Origin: Takakia lepidozioides
Lineage: Eukaryota > Streptophyta > Takakiopsida > Takakiales > Takakiaceae
Assembly: GCA_030704615.1 (NCBI GenBank)
Contig: CM060732.1
Location: 47,783,053 to 47,847,052 of the forward strand
DNA: 64,000 nucleotides
Direction: 5' to 3'
Shown: piece by piece, positions 46,061-57,229 of the stretch
How the letters are laid out: every line of letters begins with the position of its first letter
Numbering within the stretch: the stretch's first letter is position 1
The notes under the pieces: model-generated
The model's database searches: none
Seen by the model: only the letters and a program-made list of their open reading frames with translations
What the model was told of the DNA's origin: nothing
Position numbers and translations under genes: made by a program

Positions 46061-48351
46061 GGACCATGATGCATTCTTTAGCGGGGAAGCCAGTAAAATA
46101 TTGTCAGCCACGAGGAACTTCCACCAGCCACCCTCACGACCCATGAAGCGCGGAATCCATTTTGCCAAAAGGGCTGTTACTTGGGTTTTTGGATCAAGCA
46201 CCCCCAGCCCCCCCTACTTTTTAGTAAGGCATATTTGGTTCCAGGAAACCTGGGGTCTTCTTTGATGCGACGACGATTCAGCCCCCCAAACATAGTTCCT
46301 GAGCAACTTTATAATTTGTCTAATCTGTTGCTTGTTCGGCCTCCATGAGCTAGCATAGAACCAAATTCCAGCCGAAATAATTTGGTTAGTGGTGAGGGCT
46401 CTGCCTGTGATGGTAAGATGCTTTGACCCCCAGTGAGCCATCCTGTGTTTGAGGGTTGAGAGAATAGGCTCAAATCTCTGCTGGTCAGTGAGATCTATGC
46501 CAAAAGTGTAGCCCAAAAGCTTCGTGGTTTGTCCTGGTTTCAGCCATTTAAGCCCATGTTGGTGACCCCAGTTTGGATTGGCACCAAGGTCCGACTTAGA
46601 GAGATCACCTACGAGCAAAGCGCAGGTTTTGCTCCAGTTTACTTTGAATCTAGAAGCGGAGCAGAAGATATGGAGTGTCTCAACGGTTCTGTCCAGGTTG
46701 CGTGATTGGGCTTGAAGAATAAAAGTATCGTCATCAAACATTGAGTTGACCACTTGAGCTGGTTGTTGGGTGATGTAATTATTGACTGAGCCCTGAGAGT
46801 TGAGCCTTATGTTGAAGGGCATAACCCAATGCATCCGCTACTATAAGAAAGAGAAACGGAGACAATGGACAGCCTTGTCGAACAGATCTTTGTAGAGGGA
46901 AGGATTTAGATAGTGCCCCATTTACCACCACTCTGCTGGTGGAAGTACATAGCTGAATCTTGACCCAATGGGAGAAAGACTGAGGGAATCCAATTTTGTG
47001 CATGGCTGCCAACAGAAAAGACCATTCTACCTTGTCAAAGGCCTTTTCAAAATCTAAGAGAAGGAGAGCTATGGCTGGGTTTGTTTTTTTGGCATAACCA
47101 GGGATTTCATGAGCCAGAAGCAAGTTGTCCATGATGTAACGGCCCTTAATGAAACCTGTTTGATTGGGTCTGATGAGAGTGGGCAGAAGGGGTTGGAGGC
47201 GAAGGGCTAAAGCCTTGGCTATGATTTTGTATGCTACATTGAGCAAGGTGATGGGTCTATAATTGGAGAGGTTGGTTCTATCACCCTTTTTGTACAACAA
47301 CGTTATAATTCCTTGAGACATTGCAGCTGACATCATCCGCTGGCTAAAGATAAAGTTAGCCATTTGAGTGCAGTCTGCCGAGAGCTCTGGCCAGAGGGCT
47401 GTATAAAATTCCACCGTCATTCCATCGATACCTGGGGCCTTGTTGTTCTTAAGCTTATGAAGGGCTTCTTCCAGCTCCATGTCCGTGAATTCCCCCTCCA
47501 GACCTTCCGCAGAGGTAGGGTTCAGGTAGTGGGTGTAGTTTGCAAGCAGGCATTTTGCAAAGGGGTGGGATCGAGGCCTTGAAGGTCACTTTGATATAAG
47601 GCTTTGAAGTGGTTGGGAGCCAGCAGAGCTAGATCCTTAGGATTCGAGAATAAGATCTCTGATGTCTGGTCAGTCAGTTCTGTGATTTGTTGGGAAGCTT
47701 TCCTGAGCTTTGATTTCTCAAAAAAGTATTTCATCATCTTTTCTCCCTTCGTCGACCAGTTCACTCCAAGATGACTGAACCTGCATGCTGCCAAGCCTGG
47801 ATAAGTCCCAGCTTGAAGGGGGGCAATTTAAGGAGGATACTATTGAGTTTGTACACCCCTCTGCCCCTACGCTGTGTATCTGGGATATTTATCTCCATTG
47901 CAATTGGTGCATGGTCGAATCCCAGAGGGAATGGCTGCTGCGGCAGCCTCTTGGACCATTGAACTATATCAAATGATATATAAGCTCTATCTAGACGTGC
48001 CATCTGCAGGTTGTCAAGGGTCCGATTGTTTGTCCATGTAAACGTGAGGTCATTGGGCTCGTGAGAGAGTGGAGTCGCTTCCACCAGGTTGTGGTTTTGA
48101 GTACAGATAGTCCACTGCTCTAGGTCCTCAGAGCTTTGGTTGAAATCCTGAGAGCCCCTCCTGTCTTGGAGCGACTCCACCATATTAAAATCACCCATCA
48201 GAATCCAAGAATCCACGTTTGATCGAGCCAACATTTTGTTTGACAATGCCTCCCAGAGGTCTCTCCTCTCTGACTGGGTGTTAGGGGCATATATGTTCAA
48301 TATGCCCAAAGCCTTTATTGTTTGGGAGCTGCATTGAGCCGGAATAGTCAA
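46061..48351 (-). pseudogene. LINE (non-LTR retrotransposon) ORF2, broken
   Basis: From 48351 down: APE-type endonuclease (NIYAPNTQSERRDLW, LMGDFNMVE, LDRAYIS, GFDHAPI), a connecting stretch, then reverse transcriptase (NNKAPGIDGMTVEFY, ITLLYKKGDRTNLSNYRPI, LDFEKAFDKVEW, RQGCPLSPFLF, and FDDDTFI in place of the usual YADD box), thumb and C-terminal part to about 46065. At least three frameshifts (about 47770, 47500 and 46800) separate the parts. The endonuclease lacks its first 90 or so residues, so the copy is 5'-truncated, which is common for LINEs. It abuts a gypsy fragment at 48352 and was later entered by E2. Confidence 0.9.
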
Positions 48352-48600
48352 CCATGGGGACTATGTGTATCTGCAGCAGACAACACCAACGACCTTGGAT
48401 GTCACAGCAGGGCGTGTGATTCTAAGGATCAGGGAGGTGTTGCCTTCAGGAGTGTTGATTCTGGAAGGTCGAGATGGCATGGTATGGAAGGATCATGTGC
48501 GCAATTGTGTGCCATGTCACCTTCCACATGTGGATGGGAGGATAGATCCCAACCTTGCAGTGGTACCTACAGGGTTGCGTTGCATGCTATGTGGACGGAG
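48352..48600 (+). pseudogene. Fragment of E-family pol: integrase C-terminus and half PHD finger
   Basis: Plus-strand frame with GDYVYLQQTTPTTLDVTAGR, EVLPSGVLILEGRDGM, HLPHVDGRIDPNLAVV and GLRCMLCG, matching the segment between integrase core and PHD finger in E1 and E3. It ends right after the first zinc-ligand pair, almost exactly where the ectopic module of E1 ends. It lies head to head with the LINE. Confidence 0.8.
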
Positions 48601-49391
48601 GTAGGTTCTGTCCCTTTGGTTTCCGCTCAAACTGGGCGCGGGGTCAATGGCCACAAGGCTACGGCAAACAACGTCTTATGAGTACATTCTCTCTCATTAG
48701 ACCTGCCTTGGAGTAAGGATCTGCAATATGGGTTGATAACTCCAACCAGGCTAAGTCTTTAGAATCCATTCAAGTGGGGGTGCTTAAGGAGTGCATGTCA
48801 GCATGCTCCAAAATAGCAAATGTGGCTGTTCGGGGTGAGTTTGGCATCCCGTCTCAAACAGGTAAAGTCCTAGCAGAAGAGAGTAGAAGAGATTCTCAAG
48901 GATCTGGATCTGGATCTGGACCCGCAAGTCTTGACCCTGCTGGATAAACCCGACTTAGAGGCTGTAGTGTCCAAAGCCATGTCTGTTGCCATGAAATTCC
49001 GTTGTGTGGGCAACTTGAAGACAATATTCATTTCCTGATTCACTGTCTGGGGTTTCTCTCACCAGAGAGACGCTCTCCTAAAATCTAGCAAGGGAATTGT
49101 GCCCCTACCTCCGTTTACCAACTTTGAAAGTCTCGAGGCTGAGCCAAAAGCCTAGGCCCTTCTGGGGCCTAGTTACTGGGAAAATCACACACAACAGATT
49201 GATGCTTGTGTGAAGGGATTTCTAGAGGATATCTAGAAAACCCGGATCAATGTTATACCAAGATAAGTCTTACTACCAACGTTAGCCCCTGACAGAGGTA
49301 GGTTCTGTCCCTTTGTGTTCCGCTCAAACTGGGCGCGGGGTCAATGGCCACAAGGCTACGACAAACAACGTCTTATGAGTACATTCTCTCT
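48598..49391. repeat. Pair of direct repeats of about 97 bp
   Basis: 48598-48694 and 49295-49391 are nearly identical (GAGGTAGGTTCTGTCCCTTT... to CATTCTCTCT), with about 600 bases between. They do not start with TG or end in CA, so they are not called LTRs. A central stretch (CAAACTGGGCGCGGGGTCAA, then TGGCCACAAGGCTA) has a divergent relative at 26045-26080 in the first intron of CYP97B. The sequence between shows no coding family. Confidence 0.6.
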
Positions 49392-50426
49392 ATCATACAT
49401 CCAGGGTATTCTCACCAGAGAGTGATCCTCTTTAGGAACGTCAAGAACATTCTTCCTGCACCTCTGTTCACTTACTTAGAAAAACCTCGAGCCTAAGCGT
49501 GTTGCTCCCCTAGCACTGTAACTGCACACTAATACCATGTCACAGAGCTAGTCGATCAACGTCATGCTTTCTAGTATGAGGGAACCTGGGAGACCTCCTA
49601 TCCAGTGGGGATCAGCCAGTGCTGCACACAGTCCTTCTCTGAGTCTCCCTTTGGAAATTCAAGACCCTTCAAATACCCTGGCGGTTTGAAACCTCAGGGG
49701 AGTAAGTTTTTGAGGCTACAACTGTCAGTGACTACACTCTCTCCCTTTTTGCAAGTCAGTGTGAAGTGAAATACGCATATATGTGTAACTAAGGTGATGG
49801 CTACTTTAGCAGTTCTGGTACAAGTGTAATGCCAGAACAATGAACAATTTATCCTCTCTGATTGGATTGTATCTTTGAGACAATTTTTGGCCTACCATGG
49901 TGGATTAAAAAGCACATTTGACTGACCCTGGCAGCTTTAATGTCCAGTGAATTTACTCATGCAAGGGTCTGCTGTTTGTAAGGATTTTTTTTTCTCTCCC
50001 TCGTGCCCTGTATCTATTTTTATTAAGTCTTGCCACCAATTCAGCATAGAAGCAAGTGTTTTCTAATTGGACTATGAGTTGTCATTCTCGGCTACGTATG
50101 GTGAGGGGGTTGATTGATGCATCTTGTTGGATATAGCTGAATGAGGCAGGAATGGAGTGTGGGTGCAGATCTATTGTACAGCACCAGATTTCAAGCACAA
50201 GATTATCAATCAGCACTGTGGGTTGCTAGCTACAAGTTCCATGCATGGCTGGATGTGATTAGAAGCAGACACCTCCACTATGACCACTGCTTTTGAAAGA
50301 GGAAGTCCACAATAACTCAAGACTTATGTCTATCTCTTGCAGGAATGCATCAAGATGAAAGAGCTACCAGAGGCAAAGTACCTACATTATCAAGCCAAAC
50401 ATATTTCTATATAACAGCCAATCAAC
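49392..50426. other. No gene recognised
   Basis: About 1 kb upstream of the PPR relic. It may include the decayed 5' part of that gene, but no PPR motif can be read. Nothing else is assigned. Confidence 0.3.
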
Positions 50427-51850
50427 ATGTATGCCAACTGCGGGAGTGAACGAGATATTTTTACAGGGAATATAATGATGGCTGGATATGCCAATCGTAG
50501 GTATTGCAGGGAAGCTTTGAAGGTCTATGAGCAAATGATATGGGAAGGCGTGTCACCTGACCGGGTCACATTTGTCACTGGTCTTAGGGTGTGTGCCAGC
50601 CTAGGAGCCCTAGAGAAGGGCAAACGGGTCCATGCTGACATCATCAAATCTAGAATTGCACCAGATATCATGCTGGACAATGCTTACTTGCCACGTCTAT
50701 CAAATGCAGGAGCATAGAAGATGCACATCGAGTTTTAAGCAAGATGGCTCAATGAAAAATGGTTTCGTGGAGTGCAATGACTGCAGGATGTCCTCAACAT
50801 GGTGGTAGGTAGGCTTTTGAAACGTATAGAGGACACGATGGGGGTAAGGTCACGTTCATGTGTTAATGCGTGTATCAGTTTGGCAGCCCTGGAATTGACT
50901 CTCACATCATCAAAAGTGGAGCTGAGCCTAGTATCATTCTGGATTATATCCTTGTCGACATGTATGCCAAATGCGGGAACATCAGGATTGCATGGCAAGT
51001 CTTCGACAGTATGGCTGAATGAGATGTGGTCTAATGGAATAGGATGATGACAAGATATGCTCAGCATGGGGGTGGTAGGGAGGCTTTGGAGACCTATGAG
51101 CAGATGAAACAGCCTAGGGTGACACCCAACCAGGTCACGTTCGTTTGCACTCTTCATGCATGTGTGAGCCTTACAGCTCTGGAGAAGGGCGAATCGGTCC
51201 ATGCTGACATCATCAAAGCTGGAATTACATCAACTGTCATGATAGACAATAGACACTACCCTTTGTCATCATGTGTGCCAAATGAAGAAGCATGAAGTAT
51301 GAAAATCTCGTGTTTGAATATGGCTCAACAAGATATAATCTCATAGAGTACAATAATGCCCAATGGGGGTCTGGTCGGGAGGCTTCGGAGACCTACAAGG
51401 AAATGATACGAAAAGGGGTGACACAGGTGCTCAATGCATGTGCCAACCTGGCAGCTTGGAGAAGGGCAGAGAGATTCATGCTGACAGTATCAAAGCTGGG
51501 ATTAACGACGATATCATTTTGTACACAGCCCTTGTCAATATGCGTCAATATGTACATGAAATGTGGGAACATGAAGGATGCACATAGAGTTCTCAACAAT
51601 GTAGCTGAAGTCTCTTGGAACACGATCATATGCGCAAAGTGGGTATGGTTAAGGGCCCTGGAATTTTTTGAACAAATACAACAGGAAGGGTTGAAGCCGA
51701 ATGGGATCACTGTCATGTTCTCTCTGCACGCAACCATGTAGGCCTAGTGTATAAAAGCAGGTATTACTTCGATTCCCTAACTCAAGTTCATGCCTACATA
51801 GAAGCTTTTTGGCTGCATCGTGGACTTTCTTGACCATGCAGGGCAATTGG
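50427..51850 (+). pseudogene. PPR-DYW gene, 5' part, broken and interrupted
   Basis: At least four PLS-type repeats in shifting frames: MYANCGSERD, MMAGYANRRYCREALKVYEQM, GLRVCASLGALEKGKRVHADI; DMYAKCGNIRI-like text near 50955; RYAQHGGGREALETYEQM, LHACVSLTALEKGESVHADI; NACANLAAW and MYMKCGNMKDAHRVLNNVA; then EQIQQEGLKPNGITV. After 51740 the E-type region starts (YYFDSLTQVHAY, FLDHAGQLDA) and breaks off at 51850, where the foldback arm begins. The matching DYW end is at 63.35-63.85 kb in the same orientation. Many frameshifts show it was dead before or after the split. Confidence 0.82.
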
Positions 51851-52279
51851 ATGCTTGAGGCGTGCATTGTAAGTGAGTTTGATGTGATTATTCATGCATT
51901 ATTAAGCTTTAGGTTGATTGATGGGTGCAGATTGCGGCTCTCTTCTACACACTGAAGCACTCTCAAACAATCGAGAATCAAGCAAGTAAGATTTGATTCT
52001 TTGGCACACTTACATGTTCTTTTTTTGCTCTTTCACACAATGGATAAGGAAACTATTCCTAATCAGAAGGGAAACCATGAGTGGATAGAATCCATGATCG
52101 TGGTTTGGTAATGGAAGCAATATCACAATGGAAGAATATTTTTAAATAATATCTCAAGCCAAGATCCTAAAAAAATGACATGGAAATTGCCTCCATCAAC
52201 AGGAAAAAACACTTATGCTTGGTGTGCTTTCTTCCATGGCTCCCAATTGAGTATAACATGTCTCCATCACATTATACAA

Positions 52280-52700
52280 GGAATTCATGATCAAGGTTTC
52301 TAGCTATTACACATAGAGAGGCTTCTCCATAGACAGGCTTCTCTTTGGAGTATGTTAGAGATAGAGAATTCATGATCAAGGTTTATAGCTAATACACATA
52401 GAGAGGTTTCTTCATAGAGAGGCTTCCTTTTGGAGTATGCTAGAGAGGGAGACATATACCTATTACACATATAAACTGGCACTAGTATACAAGGTTTGTG
52501 TCCAAAAAGCATTTTACAGGGGATTCATGATCAAAGTTTCCATATTATATATAATGCATAGTTGAGTGTATGGGAGAGGCTTCTTTATGGAGCATGCTAG
52601 AGAGGGGTACTATAGATTTGTTGAACGTGGAAATTGTCATACTGTAGGGTATTTGTTAATACAAACTACTTCATAGGTTCAATCCATCATCATAGTTTCC
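52280..52700. repeat. Degenerate tandem repeat in foldback centre
   Basis: Four imperfect units built around ATTCATGATCAAGGTTT and GAGAGGCTTCTTCATAGAG, with a unit of roughly 95-130 bases. A further half unit (ATTCATGATCAAGGTTTTT) lies beyond E3 at 62695, so the array was continuous before E3 entered. No coding frame. Confidence 0.55.
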
Positions 52701-52770
52701 ATGGTATACATTTGGGTGTAGGGATGTGATAGGCTACTAGGAGTTTGCTAAAGAGATAGAGTGTAGATTT

Positions 52771-53150
52771 TGTCAAGTTATTTTACCACTAGTGTGAAAC
52801 TAGCTAGGAAATAGCTAACTTTTACATATTGATATTTGGGATTGGCCCAAGTGTCAATCCAGGGGTCAAGGCAGATTTAGGCCCTAGAGTGGTTATCTTC
52901 ATGGCAAGCGCGGGAGGCTCATCTTTCTCGAGTTGAGCCTCACCGCGCCTAGCTATGGCGCCGTAGTGTGGATTCCCCATGGCGTGGGGTGCACTTGGCT
53001 TGACTTGTATTTGAGTGATGAGTTTATATATGCATGAGTTTATGCTTCAGCTTTGTGAGCTCGCATGAGTTTGTGCTTGTATTCTTCTTCTTTATCACTC
53101 GAGAAAGATGAGCTCGTATCTGTGAGTGCCAGATACGAGTTAGTTGTAGC
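52771..53150 (+). repeat. E3 A1 repeat, primer site and adjacent hairpin
   Basis: A1 spans 52771-53096 and ends TTTATC. The next 17 bases, ACTCGAGAAAGATGAGC (53097-53113), are the exact complement of 52917-52933 inside A1. A stem-loop with arms CTCGTATCTG and CAGATACGAG follows (about 53111-53138). If priming is by the RNA's own 5' end, transcription should start near 52917. No tRNA complement is seen. Confidence 0.85.
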
Positions 53151-55830
53151 AGTTGTGGTTTTTGCTTGAGAATGAGAGAAACCAGGTTGTTATGCAAGGA
53201 GCACCGTGGAGCTCTTGGTTGTTAGAAGCGGAGGCGATGTGGTTACGAGGGGTAGACCTTGGCATTCGATCTTCAGCTTCAGAGATGAAAGCACCATGCA
53301 GGTAATTCCAGAGCACCTTGATGGTTTCAGATTGTGTACATGCATGAGCAAGCACGATTGGGAAGAGGACCAGTCAAGAGCAGGTATAGTGGCTTTGGTG
53401 GCAAAGCTGAGAACTGGCCTTGGGAATGCGAGCTTTCATTGTGTGAAGGATTGCAAGACCAAGCGAAAGGGCTGATTTGGCTTGGGGCAAATCAGTGCGC
53501 TTTGTGGAGTATGTTGAGAGTGGGTTTCAATCTTGAGCTTCAGCATTGAGGGGGCTCTTGTCATGGCAAGAACAGGGCTGGAACAGGAGCTAAGACGTGC
53601 GGCAAGGCCATGGAATGTGCACCTAGGGGTTTCAGAGCTTGGAAGAAGAGCTCTTGCACCACAAGAGGAGTGTCTTGTGGCTGGAAATGTAAGCCTTAGG
53701 GTTTCAGGAGCTTGGCAAAGGCTGTGGAGTGCTTAGTCTTGTCTTAGAGAGCATCAAGAGCCAAGGAGCCAAGATAGGGGGCTGATACCTCTTGTGTGAA
53801 GAGGTTGCATGTGTGGAGCATGTATTCAGCTCATTGAAGCTTCCATCTTCAAGCTTGGAGGGCAAGCAAGGAAGAGGGAAGGGCTGACTTCCCTTATGTG
53901 AGGGCAATGCATGTGTGGAGCATGCTTTCGGCTTGTTGAAGGCTTGTACTTTCAAGTTTGGGAGTGCAAGAAAGGAAGGAAGGGGCTGGTTTCCCTGTAG
54001 GGCATGTGTGGAGCATGCTTCCAGCCCGATGAAGCTTGTATTTTCAGGTTGGTGGGTGCAAGAAATGAAGCAAAGGGGCTGATTCTCTTGTGGTGAGAGT
54101 GGGGCATGTGTGGAGCATGCCTTCAGTCCATTGGGCTTTTGTTTTCAAGCTTTAGAGAACTAGAAAGAATGTAAGGGGCTGATCTGCTCTTATGTGACAG
54201 TCCGACACTTGTAGAGCGTGTTCTTAGTTGGGGTTTCAACTCAAGCCTAGATAGAGCATGGCTCTTGAAGTGGCAGATAGGGGGATGGAATAGACTCTAA
54301 AACAGATGCTATGGCCAAGGAAACGCTGGAATGAGTGCTCACAAGGGCTGGAAACCACAAGGCTTGGTTGTTTGCCATTGAGTTTAGTGGCGTGTTTGGG
54401 GAGTCTGAGTGAGAAAGAAGGCTTGGTTGTGGCAACCATCTTCCTCATGGCTTAGGGCTACTATGGTGGTGTGTGGGAGCCGAAAGAGCAAGAATACCTT
54501 GCTGATTTCTTCACAGCCGCCATAGCTCGGTGCAAAGAAGCCTAGAGTCCAAGAGACACAAACCCTAGCTTGGCGTGGCTAAACCCCTTGGAGAAATGGC
54601 TAAACTGCCATGAGTGGCCATGGATGGGGCCTGTGGCTGTGGCTGTGGCCTGTGGCCTGTGGGGCTGTGACGGGCCGGGCCGGGCTGTGACACTGTGAGG
54701 CCACACCCTGTGAGGGGCTATGACAGGCTAGGGCCTGTGGGGCTGTGATGGGCTGAGGGGCCTGTGAGGGGCTGTGACCCTGTGAGGGCTGTGACAGGTG
54801 TGTGGCTGTGAGGGGCTGTGAAGGGCTGTGACGGGTGTGAGGGGCTGTGACCCCTGTGACCGCCCGCTGTGACCTGAGGGGCACTGTGACAGGTTGTGGC
54901 CTTTGGGGCTGTGACCCTGTGACCTTTGTAGGGTTGTGACAGGCTGTGCCTGTTTGGGGTTGTGATGGGCTGTGACAGGCTGTGACATGTGGCCTTTGGG
55001 GTTGTGGGCTGTGATGCTGCCTGTGGGGCTGTGACCTGTGACCCCTGTGTAGGGCTGTGACAGGCTGTCTGTGGGGCTGTGATGGCTGTTGTGGGCCTGT
55101 GCTGGTCTGTGGTGGCCTGTGCTGACTCGTGGACGGCCTGTGCTGACTCGTGGAGGCACTGGTGGACTGCCTAAGGACTGGCATGTGGTCTTGAAGGCCA
55201 AATTTTGAAGCTCGTGGAGGGCGGTTTGAGGAGTATCTTCATGATATTCCCATGGTCATGCAAGTGAGGGAAAAGAGGAGAGGAAGAGTGTTGGGATGAG
55301 GGCATGCTGGGGTTAGGCATTGCTTTAGCTTCTCTTCCTCGTAGTTTCCACCCTCTCATTAGGCCAAGACCTTTCCGTAGGTGGAGGCAAGAGTCAGTCC
55401 GGGTTTGGGCTGGGGTGTCCTTGCAGGAGCAACACCGTGGAGTTGTTTTTGGTGTGGGGGAGTTGTCGTTCTGATTTCTTGTGTTTGGATCCCCTCCATA
55501 CCTGCATGCTTGACTGTGCGCCATGCTAGTTTTGTGTGGGCGCTTGTTTTTATAGGTGATTGGTCCGGATTTGATCTCATCGGCCAGTCCTAGAGCATGT
55601 TGTCGATGGTGAGGCTGGGGTGATGACCAGCCAGACCATCATTGTTTCTCCTGTGAGGTTGGAGGTGATGACCAGCCAACCATAGGAGTGCTTTGGTGGA
55701 TGCAGGTACAGGTGTAGGCTATGTTAGGAACTTAGTATTCCAAACCATAAGCCGCAACAGGTTCTCTACCCGGTTACCTTGTGGAGAGGGGGTTAGGGAC
55801 ATGTTCATGACCGGTTGAGTGTCAACACGG
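53151..55830 (+). repeat. E3 leader with GGCTGTGACA minisatellite
   Basis: 2.7 kb between primer site and gag. 54620-55140 is a dense array of the 10-base unit GGCTGTGACA and variants (GGGGCTGTGA, GGCCTGTG). A longer module around GCATGTGTGGAGCATGC recurs about four times at 53800-54130. Both match the E2 leader. Part 55310-55800 is the conserved gag-proximal leader. Confidence 0.8.
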
Positions 55831-56810
55831 AGTACCACTAGTTGCTGGGGACAGTGCCGGTTCGAGCACTAGCGATACTAGTGGGTACACGAGACGAGGT
55901 GTGCGGTTTAGGCCACCTTCACCTCCTGTGTCTTCTACGGAAGGTTCTGATTCGGATTGTGAATCAGGAGGACTCATACCGGCGGTGCAAGTTGTTTCCT
56001 TGCCATTGTTGTGGGACACAATGGAGGAGATGTATGGAGCTACCAAGGGGCCACGAAGGTACTCTGGGGCGGTGGGCACCATCGAGTTGGATGATTTTAT
56101 CCAAGAGTTTGATAGTTGGTGTGATTTGCAGCAAATGCGCAATCCACAACTATTTACGCCTTTCATGGCATGGAAGGGGCTGTTTCAGCACCTTGAGGGG
56201 CCGCCTATGGATGATTACCATGAGTTCAGGTGGGGGCATGAGGTTGAGATCGAGGAGTGGAGGATGTACTGGTCACCCGACTATGTCTCCATCACTAGGG
56301 GCACTAGAGCCATGAGGGCAGCTACACCTGCCGCTGCACCGGCAGCTTCAGCAAGCAGCAGTGGGGGGGACTGGTGGTACCGTAGCTACGACGTCCACCC
56401 AAGCCACTACCGCACCAGCACTAGTACCCGTGCCTGCCTTCAACCCTGTTGTGGAGTTCTTCGAAGAGTTGAGAGGGAACTACCAAGGGTGAGGACAGAG
56501 AAGTTGCGGAGCTTGCAAGAGTTCCAACGGAAGCCGACTGAGAGCTTGAGGGAGGCTTTCACTCGCATGAGGCGCTTGATAAATGTAACCCAGGGGTTAC
56601 GGAAGCTCAGGCAGTCCAATTCTGGTATGGGATATTGGACAAGGAGCTGAGGAGAAGGGTGCGGGATGCAACTCTCCTACAAGCGGCCCAACCCACCTTA
56701 GCAAATGTTTTTGCTGGCAGAGCGGATAGAGCTCAACATGGTGGAGGAACGAGTGGTCATGGTGGGATTTGCTAAGGAGACACCACGGGGTAGTGGTGCT
56801 CCTAGCCAAC
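55831..56810 (+). pseudogene. E3 gag
   Basis: Same gag as E1 and E2. One frame (about 55870-56385) reads RFRPPSPPVSSTEGSDSD, LLWDTMEEMYGATKG, ELDDFIQEFDSWCDLQQM, FMAWKGLFQHLEGPP and SPDYVSITRGTRA. A shift near 56375 moves the rest (EKLRSLQEFQRKPTESLREA, RRLINVTQG) to other frames, and ERIELNMVEERVVM follows near 56720-56770. The ATG used by E1 is not intact here. Confidence 0.82.
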
Positions 56811-56924
56811 CACTACCTCAACGTGCTCAAGGCAACAAGGGGGCTCAGGTGAAGCTCAGGGAAGGGCAGAGAGGACCTCAGATGCAGGGGTCTCTCCTTC
56901 ATTTGCAAGCCAACAACGGGCGGA

Positions 56925-57095
56925 TGTGGTGTGTTGGACATGTGGAGGACCCCATGTCAAGAAGGATTGCCCAGAGGGAGGCAAAGGGCCGGCACATGCA
57001 CAGCCTGCACAGTTGCAGTGTGGGGCATTGTGGCAAGCACGGGCATGGAGAGGCCCAGTGTTATGGTTTGCATCCCGAGTTGCGCCCAGGCCAGT
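56925..57095 (+). pseudogene. E3 nucleocapsid zinc knuckles
   Basis: The first knuckle, CWTCGGPHVKKDC (CX2CX3HX4C, one residue shorter than usual), is intact. The second would read CGHCGKHGHGEAQC as in E1, but one extra G near 57024 shifts the frame. An Arg/Gly-rich stretch follows (GGRGRGEQ), typical of RNA-binding nucleocapsid tails. Confidence 0.72.
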
Positions 57096-57229
57096 TCCAA
57101 GGGAACAATGGTGGCCGGGGGCGAGGGGAGCAGCCCAAAGAGGACGAGGTGGCCAGGCACGGGTGTAGGCCAAGGGCAAGCTCAACATGGCCAAGGACGC
57201 GGAGGTCAGGTGTTGACCAAGGCATGGCC

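Noticed and set aside
48598-49391. Short LTR pair of a miniature retroelement
   Set aside because: Ends do not start TG or finish CA, and no primer site or polypurine tract was found between them.
55370-55392. Stretch TTTCCGTAGGTG in all three leaders, identical to part of the 3' end of 18S rRNA
   Set aside because: Only 12 bases match and the sequence on both sides does not, so chance or shared ancestry of the leaders explains it better than an rRNA-derived insert.
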